Source: Chiua virens (taxonomy: Eukaryota > Basidiomycota > Agaricomycetes > Boletales > Boletaceae). Taken from it: a DNA stretch of 64,000 bases. The stretch is from positions 434,001 through 498,000 of the forward strand of contig JAHNUO010000010.1 of the NCBI GenBank assembly GCA_019787685.1, read 5' to 3'. Below the pieces are notes generated by a model. The model did no database searches. It had not been told where the DNA came from and saw only the letters and a program-made list of their open reading frames with translations. This document shows, piece by piece, positions 11,827 through 23,800 of this stretch; the first letter of the stretch is position 1, and each line of letters starts with the position of its first letter. Both the position numbers and the translations under genes were made by a program.

Positions 11827-13998
11827 CTAGTACCTGCTCTTCTTCCTATCTCGGCGGACGGTCTGAGACTCGATGGCCTTGGTCTTCCCCTTTGCCTTGG
11901 TGGTCTTTTTAACAGGCACATTCTCTTTATCCATAGCGAGATGATCATCAGCGTCCTGTTCCTCAGCATGTGAATCTGGAGGACTCATCAGGTGTGAGGA
12001 TTGGTGAGATGGAACCCGGCGAAAATTGGCCCGGCGACGGTTTTCAGAGACAGAAGTTGAGGCATCGTTCCTTGATATGGGTTGAGTACCTTCCTGGCTC
12101 GGTCCCCTCAGACGAGGTGGCCGGCGACTTGGAGCTGAATTTGCTGGTGGTGTCATTTGACTCGGAGGCCCAGGCACCTGCGATGCCATGGCCTGCTCAC
12201 GTGAAGTTGACTCCCGGGTTGCGGCCATGGCAGGTGGGTCATGTCGAGGACGACTGGCACTGGCAGTGCGAGGTGAATTTGCTGGGGGGGTCGTTTGAGA
12301 TGGTCGTGACGCCATAGCCTGCTCCCCATGTGAAGTCGACTCCCGGGTTGCGGCCATGGCAGGTGGGTCATGTCGAGGACGACTGGCACCGTGACTGGCA
12401 GTGCGAGGTGAATTTGCTGGGGGGGTCATTTGAGATGGTCGTGACGCCATAGCCTGCTCCCCACGTGAAGTCAACTCCCGGGCCGTGGCCATGGCAGGTG
12501 GGTCATGTCGAGGACGACTTGGACCCACAGCAGGATTTGCAGCTTCCTGAGACCTGGCTGGTCTGGCTACACGTGCAGTCGCCTGAGCATGCATCTTTGC
12601 ACGTAGCGAGCTTGAGGATCGGTTGGACGGATGGCTTGCGCCGATGCTGCGGCCCTTGACGTCGTTGAAAAGAAGCCTGAGAATAATTGAAGATTGTAGA
12701 GATGACGACTCGGAGATTCCGAACTCACTTGTTGTAATATTCAAAGAGCTCTTCCTGCCACTCATCGTCCACAGCCTCCTCTATATCCTCGATTATAGAA
12801 TAGTAGAAGTCACAGTAGTTGAAGTTCCCATCAGATTCCCCCCAACGTTGTCTTGAGCTGATACCAAAACGAGCCTGTCATGAAATAGCAGCAACGTCAG
12901 TCAGGCTTGATCAGCAGTGAAAGAGAAATTTCACAAACTTACCTGGACACAAGCATATGCAATATTACCAGCTACGACTCGTTGAATATCAAGAAGCTCC
13001 GCATTGCTTGCACGGAAGCCCCGAGCCTCATCTCCTGACCATGTTGAAGGTCCAGTGAAGATATGTCGCATCACCTGTCCGTACTAGTTAGTCAATTACG
13101 CAGCTTATTGACCATGCAGTGAGTTACTCGTTCCAAAAAGAATCCACCAAACAACCCATCGTGAATATTCGCCACATCAAAATGATCTCCATTATCAGCC
13201 CATAAAAACGATGGGTATTCGTCGCCACACATCTCGATATCACCACTCTCGAGCCACTGGCGAGTACTGAAATTCACTTGTGTCTTAGTAATGTCGCATC
13301 CATGGGAACGAAAGCAATACATACCGTTCTGGCTCTGCAAGGAAATCCTTGAGTGAGAGAATTGGACACAACATTCGTGCAAGTAATGGATGGTTGAGTC
13401 CCATCTGAGAGCGTGACTTTGAAGAAGCGTAAATTGGTGGGATAACTGCGTCCTTTGCGGGGTCTCGTGGAAGGTAACCAGCTATCTTGTCCCTCAATCG
13501 AGCAGTATCGTTTGCACGAAGGGTCTTCATTGTCTTGTTGATCTAATAGTATCCATTTGAGTAATCATTCTGACCAACTATATGCGCATATATGCATGTA
13601 TACTTACCAGCTTGAGTACCTTCTGGAGGTCTTGGTATCGAGAACTGTTACTCAGAAGCATACGCATTTGGGGAGCAACGTGTAAGGCCATTTGATATGC
13701 CCGCTTGTATCGAGTGATGGTCTTCTCACCACTACAATGAATCTGTGAGTTAGTCTCAAGTTTTGGACCGACCTGGACTTACAGCTGTGCAAGGTATTCT
13801 TGACGCTCTCGCCTATCATCGTCGACTTCTTCTCCCTCTGAGTCAGCATGACGAATCGCGTCCTCCTCTTCCTTCACATAAAGAACAACTTTGACTACCT
13901 TCCGCATGTCTGCAAACATGTCGAGACAGCGTAGCATGGTGCGTCCAACATTAACAAATGACGCACGATCAAGATCCGATGCGAGACTCAGATCGTCA
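11827..13998 (-). pseudogene. DUF6698-like protein, C-terminal segment (gene split by the KDZ element)
   Basis: Downstream two thirds of a minus-strand gene whose first exons lie at 32,274-32,697. From 13,998 the reading is DLDRASFVNVGRTML, then an acidic segment ending YLAQL at a GTAAGT donor (13,783). Then come exons with TRYKRAYQMALH, KIAGYLPRDPAKDAVIPP, SRSQMGLNHPLLARML, DGLFGGFFLERV, MRHIFTGPSTW, GNIAYACVQ and ARFGISSRQRW. The GLFxGxxLxRVxRHIFTGPS block and the following Ala/Tyr block are what I recognise as DUF6698, a fungal family of unknown function. The last exon (11,827-about 12,620) is a long low-complexity tail with imperfect repeats containing PRHDPPAMA and a basic end (KKTTKAKGKTKA). 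No stop or frameshift was seen other than the insertion. It stands head to head with a Plavaka transposase, so it may be a transposon accessory gene. Confidence 0.65.
12150..12540 (-). repeat. Tandem repeat inside the DUF6698-like tail
   Basis: About three and a half imperfect copies of a roughly 105-130 base unit. Each encodes a SRPRHDPPAMA-x-TRE-x-TS ... EQAMAS ... TPPANS segment. The copies keep reading frame while differing by short in-frame indels, which suggests expansion under coding constraint. The peptide is Pro/Ser/Ala-rich and probably disordered. Confidence 0.8.
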
Positions 13999-15312
13999 CA
14001 CTTCAGTCACCTACTTAAGGGTACCTCTTAGGTCCTTCTTTCTCTATCTTGGGTCTGACCTAAGAGGCACTTATAGGGGGGGAATTCCCAACAGTAAGGG
14101 CAAAGTGAATGCCCAAGGGCATTTGTATGTCACTCAAGTGATCTTCCCAAAGCAATTCCCAAAGGATATTCCCAATGCCCATTGGGAATTCCCAATATGG
14201 GGTGTCAGGGGTCCTCAGAGGCCTGCTTTACCATAATTGTAATATAGAGTGCTGTGTAACCATAATTAATATCTATGTGCACATATAGAGTACCCCCCCA
14301 TTCCTCTAATTCTAGCACCATGAAGTTGTTTGCCTGATTCATAACCCACCTGTTTGTGCAGATTGAGTATCTGACCCCTGTTTCTTCAATTCTAGCACTA
14401 TGAAGTTGTTCACCTGATTCATAACCCACCTGTTTGTGCAGATTGAGTACCCCTGAGGCTCTTCCTCCAATTCTGGCATTATGAAGTTGTTTGCCCGATT
14501 CATAACCCACCTGTTTGTGCAGATTGAGTACCCCCCTCTTCCTCCAATTCTGGCATTATGAAGTTGTTCACCCAATTCATAACCCACCTGTTTGTGCAGA
14601 TTGAGTACCCCCCTCTTCCTCCAATCCTAGCACTATGAAGTTATTTACCCGATTCATAACCCACCTGTTTGTGCAGATTGAGTACCCCCCTCTTCCTCCA
14701 ATTCATAACCCACCTGTTTGTGCAGATTGAGGTACCCCCCTCTTCCTCCAATCCTAGCACTATGAAGTTGTTTACCCGATTCATAACCCACCTGTTTGTG
14801 CAGATTGAGTACCCCCCTCTTCCTCCAATTCATAACCCACCTGTTTGTGCAGATTGAGGTACCCCCCTCTTCCTCCAATCCTAGCACTATGAAGTTATTT
14901 ACCCGATTCATAACCCACCTGTTTGTGCAGATTGAGTACCCCCCTCTTCCTCCAATCCTAGCACTATGAAGTTGTTTACCCAATTCATAACCCACCTGTT
15001 TGTACAGATTGAGTATCCCCCCTCATGACTATGGGAATTCCCAATGAGTATGGATGGTGACCAGGGAAATTCCCCAAGCACTCTGGGAACTCCCCATGTC
15101 CTCTAGGAATTCCCATTGAGTATGGATGGTGGCTAGGGGAATTCCCCAAGCACTCTGGGAACTCCCCATGTCCTCTGGGAATTCCCATTGAGTATGGATG
15201 GTGGATAGGGGAATTCCCACTGAGTATGGATGATGGCTAGGGGAATTCCCTAAAGTACTCTGGGACTTCCCAGTGAGTATAGGTTGGTGGCTAGGGGAAT
15301 TCCCAAAGACAT
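13999..15312. repeat. Left terminal inverted repeat of the KDZ element
   Basis: Layered structure. There is a unique outer block (13,999-about 14,285) matching the right end in reverse complement. It contains palindromes such as GGGAATTCCC. Then comes an array of about ten units of roughly 77 bp (14,290-15,020), each with CACCTGTTTGTGCAGATTGAG. Some units are shortened to about 48 bp. Finally there are about five units of roughly 70 bp (15,030-15,312) with GGGAATTCCC-type palindromes and a GAGTATGGATGGTG core. Repeated peptides appear in several frames here, but I regard them as incidental. Confidence 0.88.
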
Positions 15313-15380
15313 CTCATAATATATCTCTTTGGAGTAATTTACATTGGATAACTCATCATCATTGTCATTCAATTCTCTCA

Positions 15381-18300
15381 TCAGTGCATCTCCCAGTCAT
15401 CACCTTGTCCATGGAGGTGATACTCATAGGCTAATGCAACCTCCTCAGTTTCTGCCATTAGTTCAGTATCATCAATGCCAGCATCCCATAGTTTTGCTCC
15501 TGCCTCTTCCTCTTCCTCCTCCTCACTCAACTCATCCTCCCCTATTCTATCTTCAGCACTATCCTAAATAGTAAGTTAGTATCAATACAAGCATTACAGA
15601 AAAAACCCTACCTTTTGAGTATGAGTAACTATAAAATCTGCTGAACATGTAAGCTTACAACAATCAGAGGTAAATACTCACCACAGGTAGTGTGTGATTG
15701 ATGCATGGCAACTGCAGTGTGGTCAAGGGTAATGCTTGAGGGCCCCCAGCTATCTGGCATAGCCCAAGCACAAGGTATGTGACAAACTTGCATGTTCCAT
15801 CTCACACACAGCCTACATAATTCAATACCATGCAAATCTAATTGATAGAGATCATCCACACCTAGTATGCCAAAAATGAGCAATACAAGATTTGAAGAGA
15901 TACACTTCTCACCAGCTTCATCTCTTGCTTTTTGAAGACTGTTCCATTTCCCAATCATCCATTCTTGCAGAACACAGCGCTCACGGCAAAGTCTAGTTTC
16001 CTCCTCCACACAACGGTCATATTCCAATAGGTAGCGAATACCCATGTGGACATTTTCATCAGCAAGCCACAGTGGGGGATTAGGGACAGCATCATCAAGA
16101 CCTATATCTTGCCATATCTCATCATCAACATCCAACTGGAATATACCTTCACGAGATATAAAGGGTGGGGAAACTGCCCCCAGAGGAGCTGTGCCAGTAT
16201 CAATCAGTGTCTGCAGCTGTTTGCAAAGGGTGTTGTAGTTGCTGACAAGCTTGAGGATGGTTGGCTCGCGTCACTTAATAGCTGCTAGAACATTGTCCTG
16301 CAGTCTGTTCTCTATAGCATTCAATCAGCTTCAGTACTAGTCCAGAGATGAACCAAAGAGACATACCATTGACCACAGCACGGTATGCACACTCCAACCG
16401 TTCAAGCTCAAACTTGCGTTGACAAAGCCTCTCCTGTATGCGAATTTTCACTGCACGGGCATTCATACGTATCTAGCATGAAGCACAATCAGTTCCTGGT
16501 TGACTCACAATTTTATTACACTTACCTGTAAATAGATGTCGCGCTTGAGTGCTGCAAGATTAGCTTGATCAGACACACCCAATGCTGCTCGGCGTTTTTT
16601 GATAAGATCAGTGGTGTTCAACAATTTGTGTCTTGCTTCGACAAGTTGAATGTTCATGTTGACAACATTACAGACATTGTCTGTGGCAAGTCTATGCTCC
16701 ACATCATCAACAATAATTTGTTGATGCTCTAGAATCTTTTCGAGTGCTAGAATCCTGGCTATTTCTTCCTCACCCTTGTTCTTTGCTTGTCCTACAGACG
16801 ACATTCAATTTCACGAACAAATGATAAGAAACAACATACGAGCTAGAGGTGCTGTTTGATGAGCAACTTGAGCTGCCCATTGAGCTCGAAGGGTGGATTC
16901 ATCAATACACAGTAATGTGAGTGACTCAGATGTTGCTGCCTTCTTTTTTTGACAATGTGTCCACCGGCGTTGGAGCCATTCGCCAAGACATTTGAGCGAC
17001 CTGGCATGCAGGTGGCAAACTTGACTGTCGAGTACAAACAACCGTTGATGAAACTGCAATGAGAAGAATGTTAATAGCCAAAGACTTCAAGATGACAATA
17101 AGACTCACCCCAGACACTCGAAGCACAGGGATGAGTGGTTTGAGGAAACTCCACAGACGCTCACACCCTTCTCCATCTGAGAGTCCGAAACCAACACGCT
17201 TTCGAGGGTGATAGACAATTTGGCATGGCCATTGATGGCCATATGCATGAAATACGGAAATAGCAAAGCTAAGGTGGGAGAGAATTGTCCCTGACAGCAG
17301 TCCCCACTTCCTACAACTCCATTCCAACTGACAGCCAATATCATAAAGTAGCTCTACTGACATGTCTGCAGGGAGATGGTCGAAGAGGCGCTGGAGGAGG
17401 ACAAGAGCGTAATGTTGTTTTTCACCAGCAGATGTCATGTTGACAAGCCACAGCACACGATCATGGCGGCAAAGCATCGCCATAAGTCCAGTATCTGCAA
17501 AATACCGAGTGCTGGCCTTTTCACGTTTCTCATCGGCAGCAATGAATGAATCGCCACAAGCATCGAGGACAGATGTTGGAACCTTCATCCCATTCTCATA
17601 CCTATCTTCTTCAGCAGCCGGCATGCGTGTTCTCTTCTGACGACCATTGGCATGTCGACATTCCTCCACGTATGCTTCCATTGCTTTGGTATCAGACTCA
17701 GATATAAAAATAGTTTGTGTAGGATTAGGAGGATCCTCGATCGAATCATTACGAGCGTTGCATGAGCGTTTCTGAGTGAAGCATGCATCAATGCATACAA
17801 TGAGGTCAATGCTACAAACTCGTGAACATGATGTATTTTCCTGGAGAAATAGAAACATACTGTTTGCATCACAATCACGTCTCCAATCCTTCCCTCCGAA
17901 ACACAATGGACAGCGTGACCGGAGGAATGTGCTGGGTTCTGTACGTTCACTGTCCAACATATGCACATCACTATCATCCACAACAGGTGTTCGAGCAGAG
18001 ACAAGGTCAGCCACATGTTCAGCAACCAAAGTGGTCAGGACAAAGTACCAATGATATGCTAGGCTGAATCGTCGCCTGAGATTACCCTGGCCAAAAAAGT
18101 CAAATTGTGGCATCCAGTGAGGAAATAACTGACCTCTGTCGCCAGCTTATATCCTCTGTCATTCAGAAAGGCTTCCAATGCCTCAGTCCAACCAGACATA
18201 TTGGGTGACGTGCGGACAAATAAAGCCTTTACCAGCTCCAAAACACGGAAGTCAACAGCAAGGGAAGGCAACACTGGTGCACAACCAAAAAGGCCAATGG

Positions 18301-18984
18301 CGACCAGTTGTAGGGGTGCTGGATGACAAGGGCAAATGGACAACGTAACAGTTTCAAGGCCTATATGAATGTTAGCTAGCATAATAACATACTGCCAAGT
18401 GACTCACGATCAAAATAAAGGCAAGTGACCACTAATCGCCTTGGAATACAAGAACTCCCACACAAAGGAAGATCGACGGCATCCACATTTGCTAATGTGG
18501 AGAGCGACTTAGTGACGCGGAGATACTGCATGTAGGGCTTCAGAAGGGCTGGGATAACAACTTGGGACCACCGACGATGTTGATTCTGTCGTTTCTGAGA
18601 TGCGGAAGTATAGACAACTGGAGGGTCGCCGAAAATTTGGATGGTATCAACAAACGCATCCCTGTCCTCCGGCGGTATGTGAACAGCAGGATCACGAGTA
18701 GGAGAGCTTGGGTGATTGTCGACTAAATAACCTTGTGAAAGGTGTTGATGACCAGGTAGTACAAGATACGGTGAAGGGCGACAAAGATAACCAAGGTTGG
18801 AACCACGCACGCGAGATGTTGGCAGAAGTCGCGACTGACAAACGGTGGATGGAATGGACGATGCTCCGGCTGTAATAGGACCGCTCTCTGGTGCTTCAGT
18901 GTCAATAGTTGGGTTACTAACACGAGCTGATTTTGTTGGAGACGATGAGCGAGAAACACACAGGCGAGGGCGACGCACGGCCAT
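15381..18984 (-). CDS. KDZ transposase with CxC1-type cysteine cluster
   Basis: Cut-and-paste transposase of the KDZ superfamily and the likely mobiliser of the surrounding element. The ATG at 18,984 starts MAVRRPRLC. After a variable N-terminus comes the cysteine cluster CPCHPAPLQLVAIGLFGCAP with LAVDFRVLELVKALF, which fits CxC1. The catalytic core has DACFTQKR (about 17,780), LLYDIGCQLE (about 17,345) and FGLSDGEGCERLWSFLKP (about 17,150-17,200), consistent with a D-D-E triad. A C-terminal segment follows with REPTILKLV, VDDEIWQDIGLDDA, NPPLWLADENVHMGIR, an acidic run and a TGA stop at 15,381. Many short introns were checked, for example a 49-base GTATGT...TAG before CIDACF, and each kept the frame. 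I found no stop or shift, so it may be functional. It is by far the best preserved transposase in the window. Confidence 0.9.
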
Positions 18985-19422
18985 AGAAGAATGGACAGGA
19001 AATGAAACAGAAGCTAGCCTGACATGAAGTCAGAGAAAGCACAAAGACCCGAAGTCGATGGAGAAAGGCGTGTTTGACACGAAGTCAACACAAGGAGACA
19101 CGTAGTCCCAAATGAGTAAGGAAAGGAGAGGAAGTATCACGACGAGCGAAGTCTTTTCGGGTGCTGGGAAACTGGATCAACAAAAGTCAGCAGCAGCATG
19201 TCAGCAGGGAGAGGAAGGATCACAACAGACGAAGTGTGCTTGGGTGCTGGGAAACTGGGTCAATGAAAGTCAGCAGCAGCGTGTCAGCATCATGCAGTAA
19301 TACGTGGAAACGAAATAGATTACATATATTCATATAAAACATGTAATGATAAAGAAGAAGGGAAGCACGAACGTAGCAACATTGATATAAATGAGATATT
19401 TCCATCCTAGCCGCAGTAGGCA
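18985..19422. promoter_or_regulatory. Transposase upstream region with iterated GACACGAAGTC motif
   Basis: The motif occurs as GACATGAAGTC (19,021) and GACACGAAGTC (19,076), with looser forms at about 19,048 (cGAAGTCg) and about 19,097 (GACACGTAGTC). All lie within about 120 bases of the transposase ATG. The same motif, in the same orientation relative to transcription, precedes the gene starting at 22,192. A binding site or conserved 5' leader is an inference. The 3' flank of the next gene also lies here. Confidence 0.45.
19126..19290. repeat. Imperfect direct duplication, about 80 bp
   Basis: Two adjacent similar copies, each with GGATCAC or GTATCAC, then GGTGCTGGGAAACTGG, then AAAGTCAGCAGCAGC. 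They differ at scattered bases. It is non-coding as far as I can see, between the transposase start and the end of the neighbouring gene. Confidence 0.75.
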
Positions 19423-21279
19423 TCATGCAGGGACACGGTGAGAGACAATTGGAGGGCGCCCAAAGTAGTCGAAGAAGGTTTGCGTGTAAAACATGCACGC
19501 ACTTGACAGAACATTGAATTGTAGAACAGAGGAAAACGACTCCTTGGCGATAGGCGAGTGCAAACGAGAAGGTGACTCAGGCCAGGAAGACAGAAGTATC
19601 CGCCAGCTCTCCAGGAATGGATATGCGATGTCTGCTGAACCCCACATTCCTTGCTTGGTTGTCGGCATATCATCCTCCCACATCACAAGTCCTGATTCTC
19701 CTGGAAAGATGCTGTGTAGCAATTCGGTCCTTTCTTCGGGTGCCTCTTCCCAGATCTTCGGAACCATTGCACGATCCAGTGCCAATAGCTCATACCGGAA
19801 GCTCAGCTCGTATATCTCCCACAAGATTGACCAAATTAGGTGAGCAGGTGGGTCCTCAAGTGTCGAAATGGCGATACGCTGGTTTCGCCATAGCACAGAG
19901 TCCTTCCCAGCCCACGTCTCCCCCTGAGCGTGAACGAGAACATCCCCAAACAGAGTCTTCGCAGCCATTTTCTCCTGAGCTGATCGGGTCGTCGCATTGT
20001 TGGTGGCAAGATCTGTTGGGATCAAGTTTAAAAAGTCCCGCCAGGTTTGAGGGACAGGAAGCGGACTTGGGGGGTTGTGGTCAATGCGACTAATCCAAAT
20101 GGGTCGCGCAGCAAGCCAATTGGCGCAGAATAATTTCCGCCTCTGAGGTGATGCCGGTGTGATGAGCAGCGCGGGTTCAGGGAATTGATACCCGGTATCC
20201 ACGACACCTTTTTTGACTCTAGCAGGATCCCTATCAACCTGCCTGAACGCTGCAACCCATTGAGGGAAGGCAAGTGGCATATTAGTGGCATCAATCTCCG
20301 CCCACTTATCTTGACCACTCTTCGGGTTATGTGCCTTTTTGTGTGCTGCTATCGAAGGTTGAAATATATATTAGAATAAACTTTGGTTACAGTGAGGTCA
20401 GAACATACCGGACGCCGAATACACTTGCCGCTGGGCATGGTTGCGTGCATTATTTTGCCTGTTTGCTTGTACACGCCCACCTGACGCCCCTCGCAAGGAA
20501 GAGGCAGCTTGGTTTGCTTGAGGAGCAACATCGGGAGCAACGGAAGAGGGAGAATTGATGACTGAGGTGCGGTAGGTGCTTCGAGTGTTCAAATGGCGTT
20601 CGGTGCCTCCAGGTCCCCGATGAAGAGTGGGTAAAACGGTGACAACACCGTTGTGTACGAAATTCTTCTGGATGATATGGTTGGGGCGGGTGACGGCGAC
20701 AATGTTGACAATGTTGATATCCGGGGGAACAAACTCCGGAGACCGAACAAGCCAAACCGGCATGCCAGCACGGTAAAGCCTCTCACAAGTGGTGAGGTCT
20801 TTTGTAAAGCAGCCCATCAAGATGGGGTCGGTAGGTTTGGGAAAGTCGGGATAGGTGAGGACGAATTTGTAGTCGTTGACATATACCATATGGGCAGTGA
20901 TGTCGAGAAGAAAGCGCTGTAATTGCGCGACATAGAGGACGACGTCGAGGAAGGTGAGAGGGTGATGCTTGAGAATGTTGAGAAGATGTCGGGCATGAAG
21001 AATCATTCCTGTGACGATATCTTTCTTTCCCTCCCGATTGGCCTTCCATTCTTCGACAACCGGTCGTGCGAGGAGGTAGAGACGATGTAAGTGATAGTAA
21101 GCGTTGCGGCTGAGCTTGCCTATGCGAAAGGGTGATTCTGGATTGATTAACTCGAAATCTGCTTCGGTGGGTGTCCAGCACTTGTAATGTATCTTGGATG
21201 GGTCAACGGGGTTGAAGACCGTTTCGAGGGTGAACCTCTCTTGAATCCTGCGCAACTCTCGTCGACGTTTGGTACGCAT
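19423..21279 (-). CDS. Conserved basidiomycete hypothetical, KDZ cargo gene
   Basis: At least two exons. Exon 1 begins at the ATG at 21,279 (MRTKRRRELRRIQERF) and ends near 20,410 after RQVYSASG. An intron leads to AAHKKAHNPKSGQDKWAE at about 20,345, and the frame runs on to a stop at 19,423. Recognisable blocks are LYRAGMPVWLVRSPEF, ANWLAARPIWISR, KTLFGD, LIWSILWEIYELSFRYELLALDRAMVP and LHSIFPGESGLVMWEDD. I recall this arrangement as a widespread Agaricomycete family that accompanies transposons, but I know of no assigned function and see no catalytic motif. It lies on the same strand as the transposase and head to head with the gene at 22,192. No stops or shifts were seen. Confidence 0.7.
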
Positions 21280-22191
21280 TTTTCATTCCATCTTTCTTAT
21301 TCCTCCCACTAATTCTTCACGTCTTCCAGCAGGTACAATCGTTCGTTCTCGCAACCCTCTAACCACAAATCAACTACCTACGCTTCAGTGAGTTCATTCA
21401 TTGTTTTCTTCAACCCACAGACGATGATTAAGTGCAACAGATGCCGTTCTTGTGCATCTAGTATGGTTTTCATGAGTGGTGGGCATCCTTTATCAAAGAA
21501 CGGACCTCTACCGCTCATCGTGAGTTCATCGACCACCAATTTCCATTAAACCTAACTCATACCATTCTTGATCACTTAGCGTCTGTGCGTTCTATGAGTA
21601 GTGGAGGGATTTTATCAATGAGTGGCCCTGCACCGTCTCGTCTCGTGAGTTCATCGTTCATCAGCTTTCACAACATTCTAGCCCATGCTGTCTGTTTCAG
21701 AATAAAGGCCCATCGATCCCGTGACTGAAATTAATGGCTGTAGAGTGATTCTTTGTAACTAGGTAAGCCTTCTTATGGCTGGCGAGCACTGAATGATCCA
21801 AATGAGGTAGCCTATCGTTCGTATTACTATGCCCAGAATGGCTCCTCCGAAGCCATTGAAAACTCAACCATGGTTATTCATAGTCCCATCATTTAGGTAA
21901 GTCGCTATGGCGTTGTTTTTACGTTGAAGCTTATCTAGGAGGATTCGATTTCATTTATTCTGCCCTCGTTATCCCCATTGATTACCAACAGGGTCTCATT
22001 GTGAAGAGCTTATATTCCGATGACTTGGAGCCATTCCATGTCCCAGCTTTCCCTTTGATTTCAGCGCAACTTCGTGTCAGCTTTTTCAACCGTCCAGACT
22101 TCATGTCTGGTTCGTTTTCCCTTAGACTTCGTGTCAAGGTTTTCTTCACTGCGACTTCGTTGTCAACAACGGCTTCGTTTTCTTATCCAAG
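21280..22191. promoter_or_regulatory. Divergent promoter region with duplicated exon-like modules
   Basis: Between two head-to-head cargo genes. Two modules, about 21,463-21,517 and about 21,600-21,650, share TATGAGTRGTGG...ATTTATCAA...GTGGCCCT-like sequence. Each is followed by a donor-like GTGAGTTCATCG. A third GTGAGTTCATTC donor lies at about 21,391. They look like spliced 5' leader or small coding exons of the plus-strand gene, but the reading frame does not carry across. The last 130 bases before the ATG hold four GACTTCGTGTC-type motifs (22,068; 22,097; 22,125; 22,153). Confidence 0.4.
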
Positions 22192-23800
22192 ATGCCGTCC
22201 ACATCACCCCCTCCGACTGGACGACCAACCCGTCATGCAAAACTGGCTCACAAGTTCATTAAACCGACAGTGCGTTTCGTATGCCTAACGAAGGTTTGGT
22301 ATTAAATTTGTGCTATCTACAGCGGAACGATGCTCGGACCAAATTGTTGATTAGGCGTCCAAAAAAGTCACCGACTCCACAGGTAAAAGGTCGGATGTTT
22401 TGTGCCATGATGAGGTGACGAAAGGTTTCAGGATGACCATACGAAGGAAGATTTACCGCAAGCTCTCTTTCTCGAGGGAGAACAGGAGCCTGATGAAGAT
22501 AGTGGGCAAGGAGATGACCCCCACTGCGATGCAACCAATCACGAGGTAGTGGATGAGCGGCCTGCGAGGACGCGCAGAAAAGGTAACCCTTTCGTATCAA
22601 GATGCCAGGATATATTGATCAAATATAAATGACAGGTACTGCTCTGAAAGATTAGTCCTAGAATGACTGCATCGTCGAAAATGTGGACAACACAGATGAT
22701 AACGACCTCCACCATGGTAAGTTCCACCATATTCAAATCCGGCCCTGTGATTTACTATGTTGGCAGATGGATCAGGCGACGACAACGACGACGACTGGAA
22801 ACTGGATGAGCTGCAGGAAGTGCAGCAACAAAATGGCACGTTCTACCTTGTTCAATCCTGTTTAATTATTTAAAGTCTTCACAGATGAGTCGAGCAATGA
22901 TGATGCTGATTGGCTGCCAGAAGATCAGGACGAGTTACAACAAGCACCGGAGCGAAGTGAAACTGCGTTGCGAGTCTCGCAGTTCAAGAAGAAATTGGCT
23001 ACTATCCATCGCCGCAGGCTCCAACCGAGTTCCCCACACTACGATATACCACAACCCCCAGACAATGATCCACTGATTTTTCCGGCATCAGATGATGAGG
23101 ACCCAAATCATGCTGAGCCGGTCGATCAGCCCGATGATTTGAATGACGAGGACGAATGTTCCAATATGTTAGGGGCAAAGGGCAAAGTGATTCACCGTCC
23201 CGGCCCCTTACCTGATGAGGCATGTCGAAAAGCCCATGAACTTGGTGATAGTGTCATGAAGGATATCAAAGCCTTAGCAGTGCAGTACGGCAAGCCTGTT
23301 CAGCGGATCCTCGAGGAAGCGGGTCTCAAGAAGCTTGCTACCCGAGCTGAGCAGCGATGGAATCTTCACCAAAAGTGGTATGCATTCTGCCACCCCATTG
23401 CCAAGGATGGTAAGTGCAATGCTCTCATTAGCTTTCTAGTATTGACTCCCAGACAGAGAGTGTCAAAGATTATCGCTCTCGACAAAAAGAGCACTACGAA
23501 ACACATGGTGATGAAGAAGAACATCCTGAGTTGTGGAAGGACATAAGAGAACATGGAACTGCCATTGTTAGAGAAGGGGAACTCTCTGCAAAATCTCTAG
23601 CTGCACTGATTGCAGAAGCCCGTGAGCAATTTGCAAAAGGAGTGAGTGTTAAGCCTCGATGTTGTACTTTATTCACTTATCAGCCATTCATGCAGGCATC
23701 TGGCTGGAGTCGCCTAGAAGGTGTAGAAGTCATTGGTATGGTGGTTTACAAAGGCCATGACCCATCTGCACGCCATGCCGCTGGTTGGTTTGGGGGATCT

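Noticed and set aside
14205..15220. Overlapping frames of about 60-110 codons encoding repeated peptides in the left array
   Set aside because: They mirror the 77-bp and 70-bp DNA repeats, appear in several frames at once and recur in the inverted right array. The repeats explain them without a gene.
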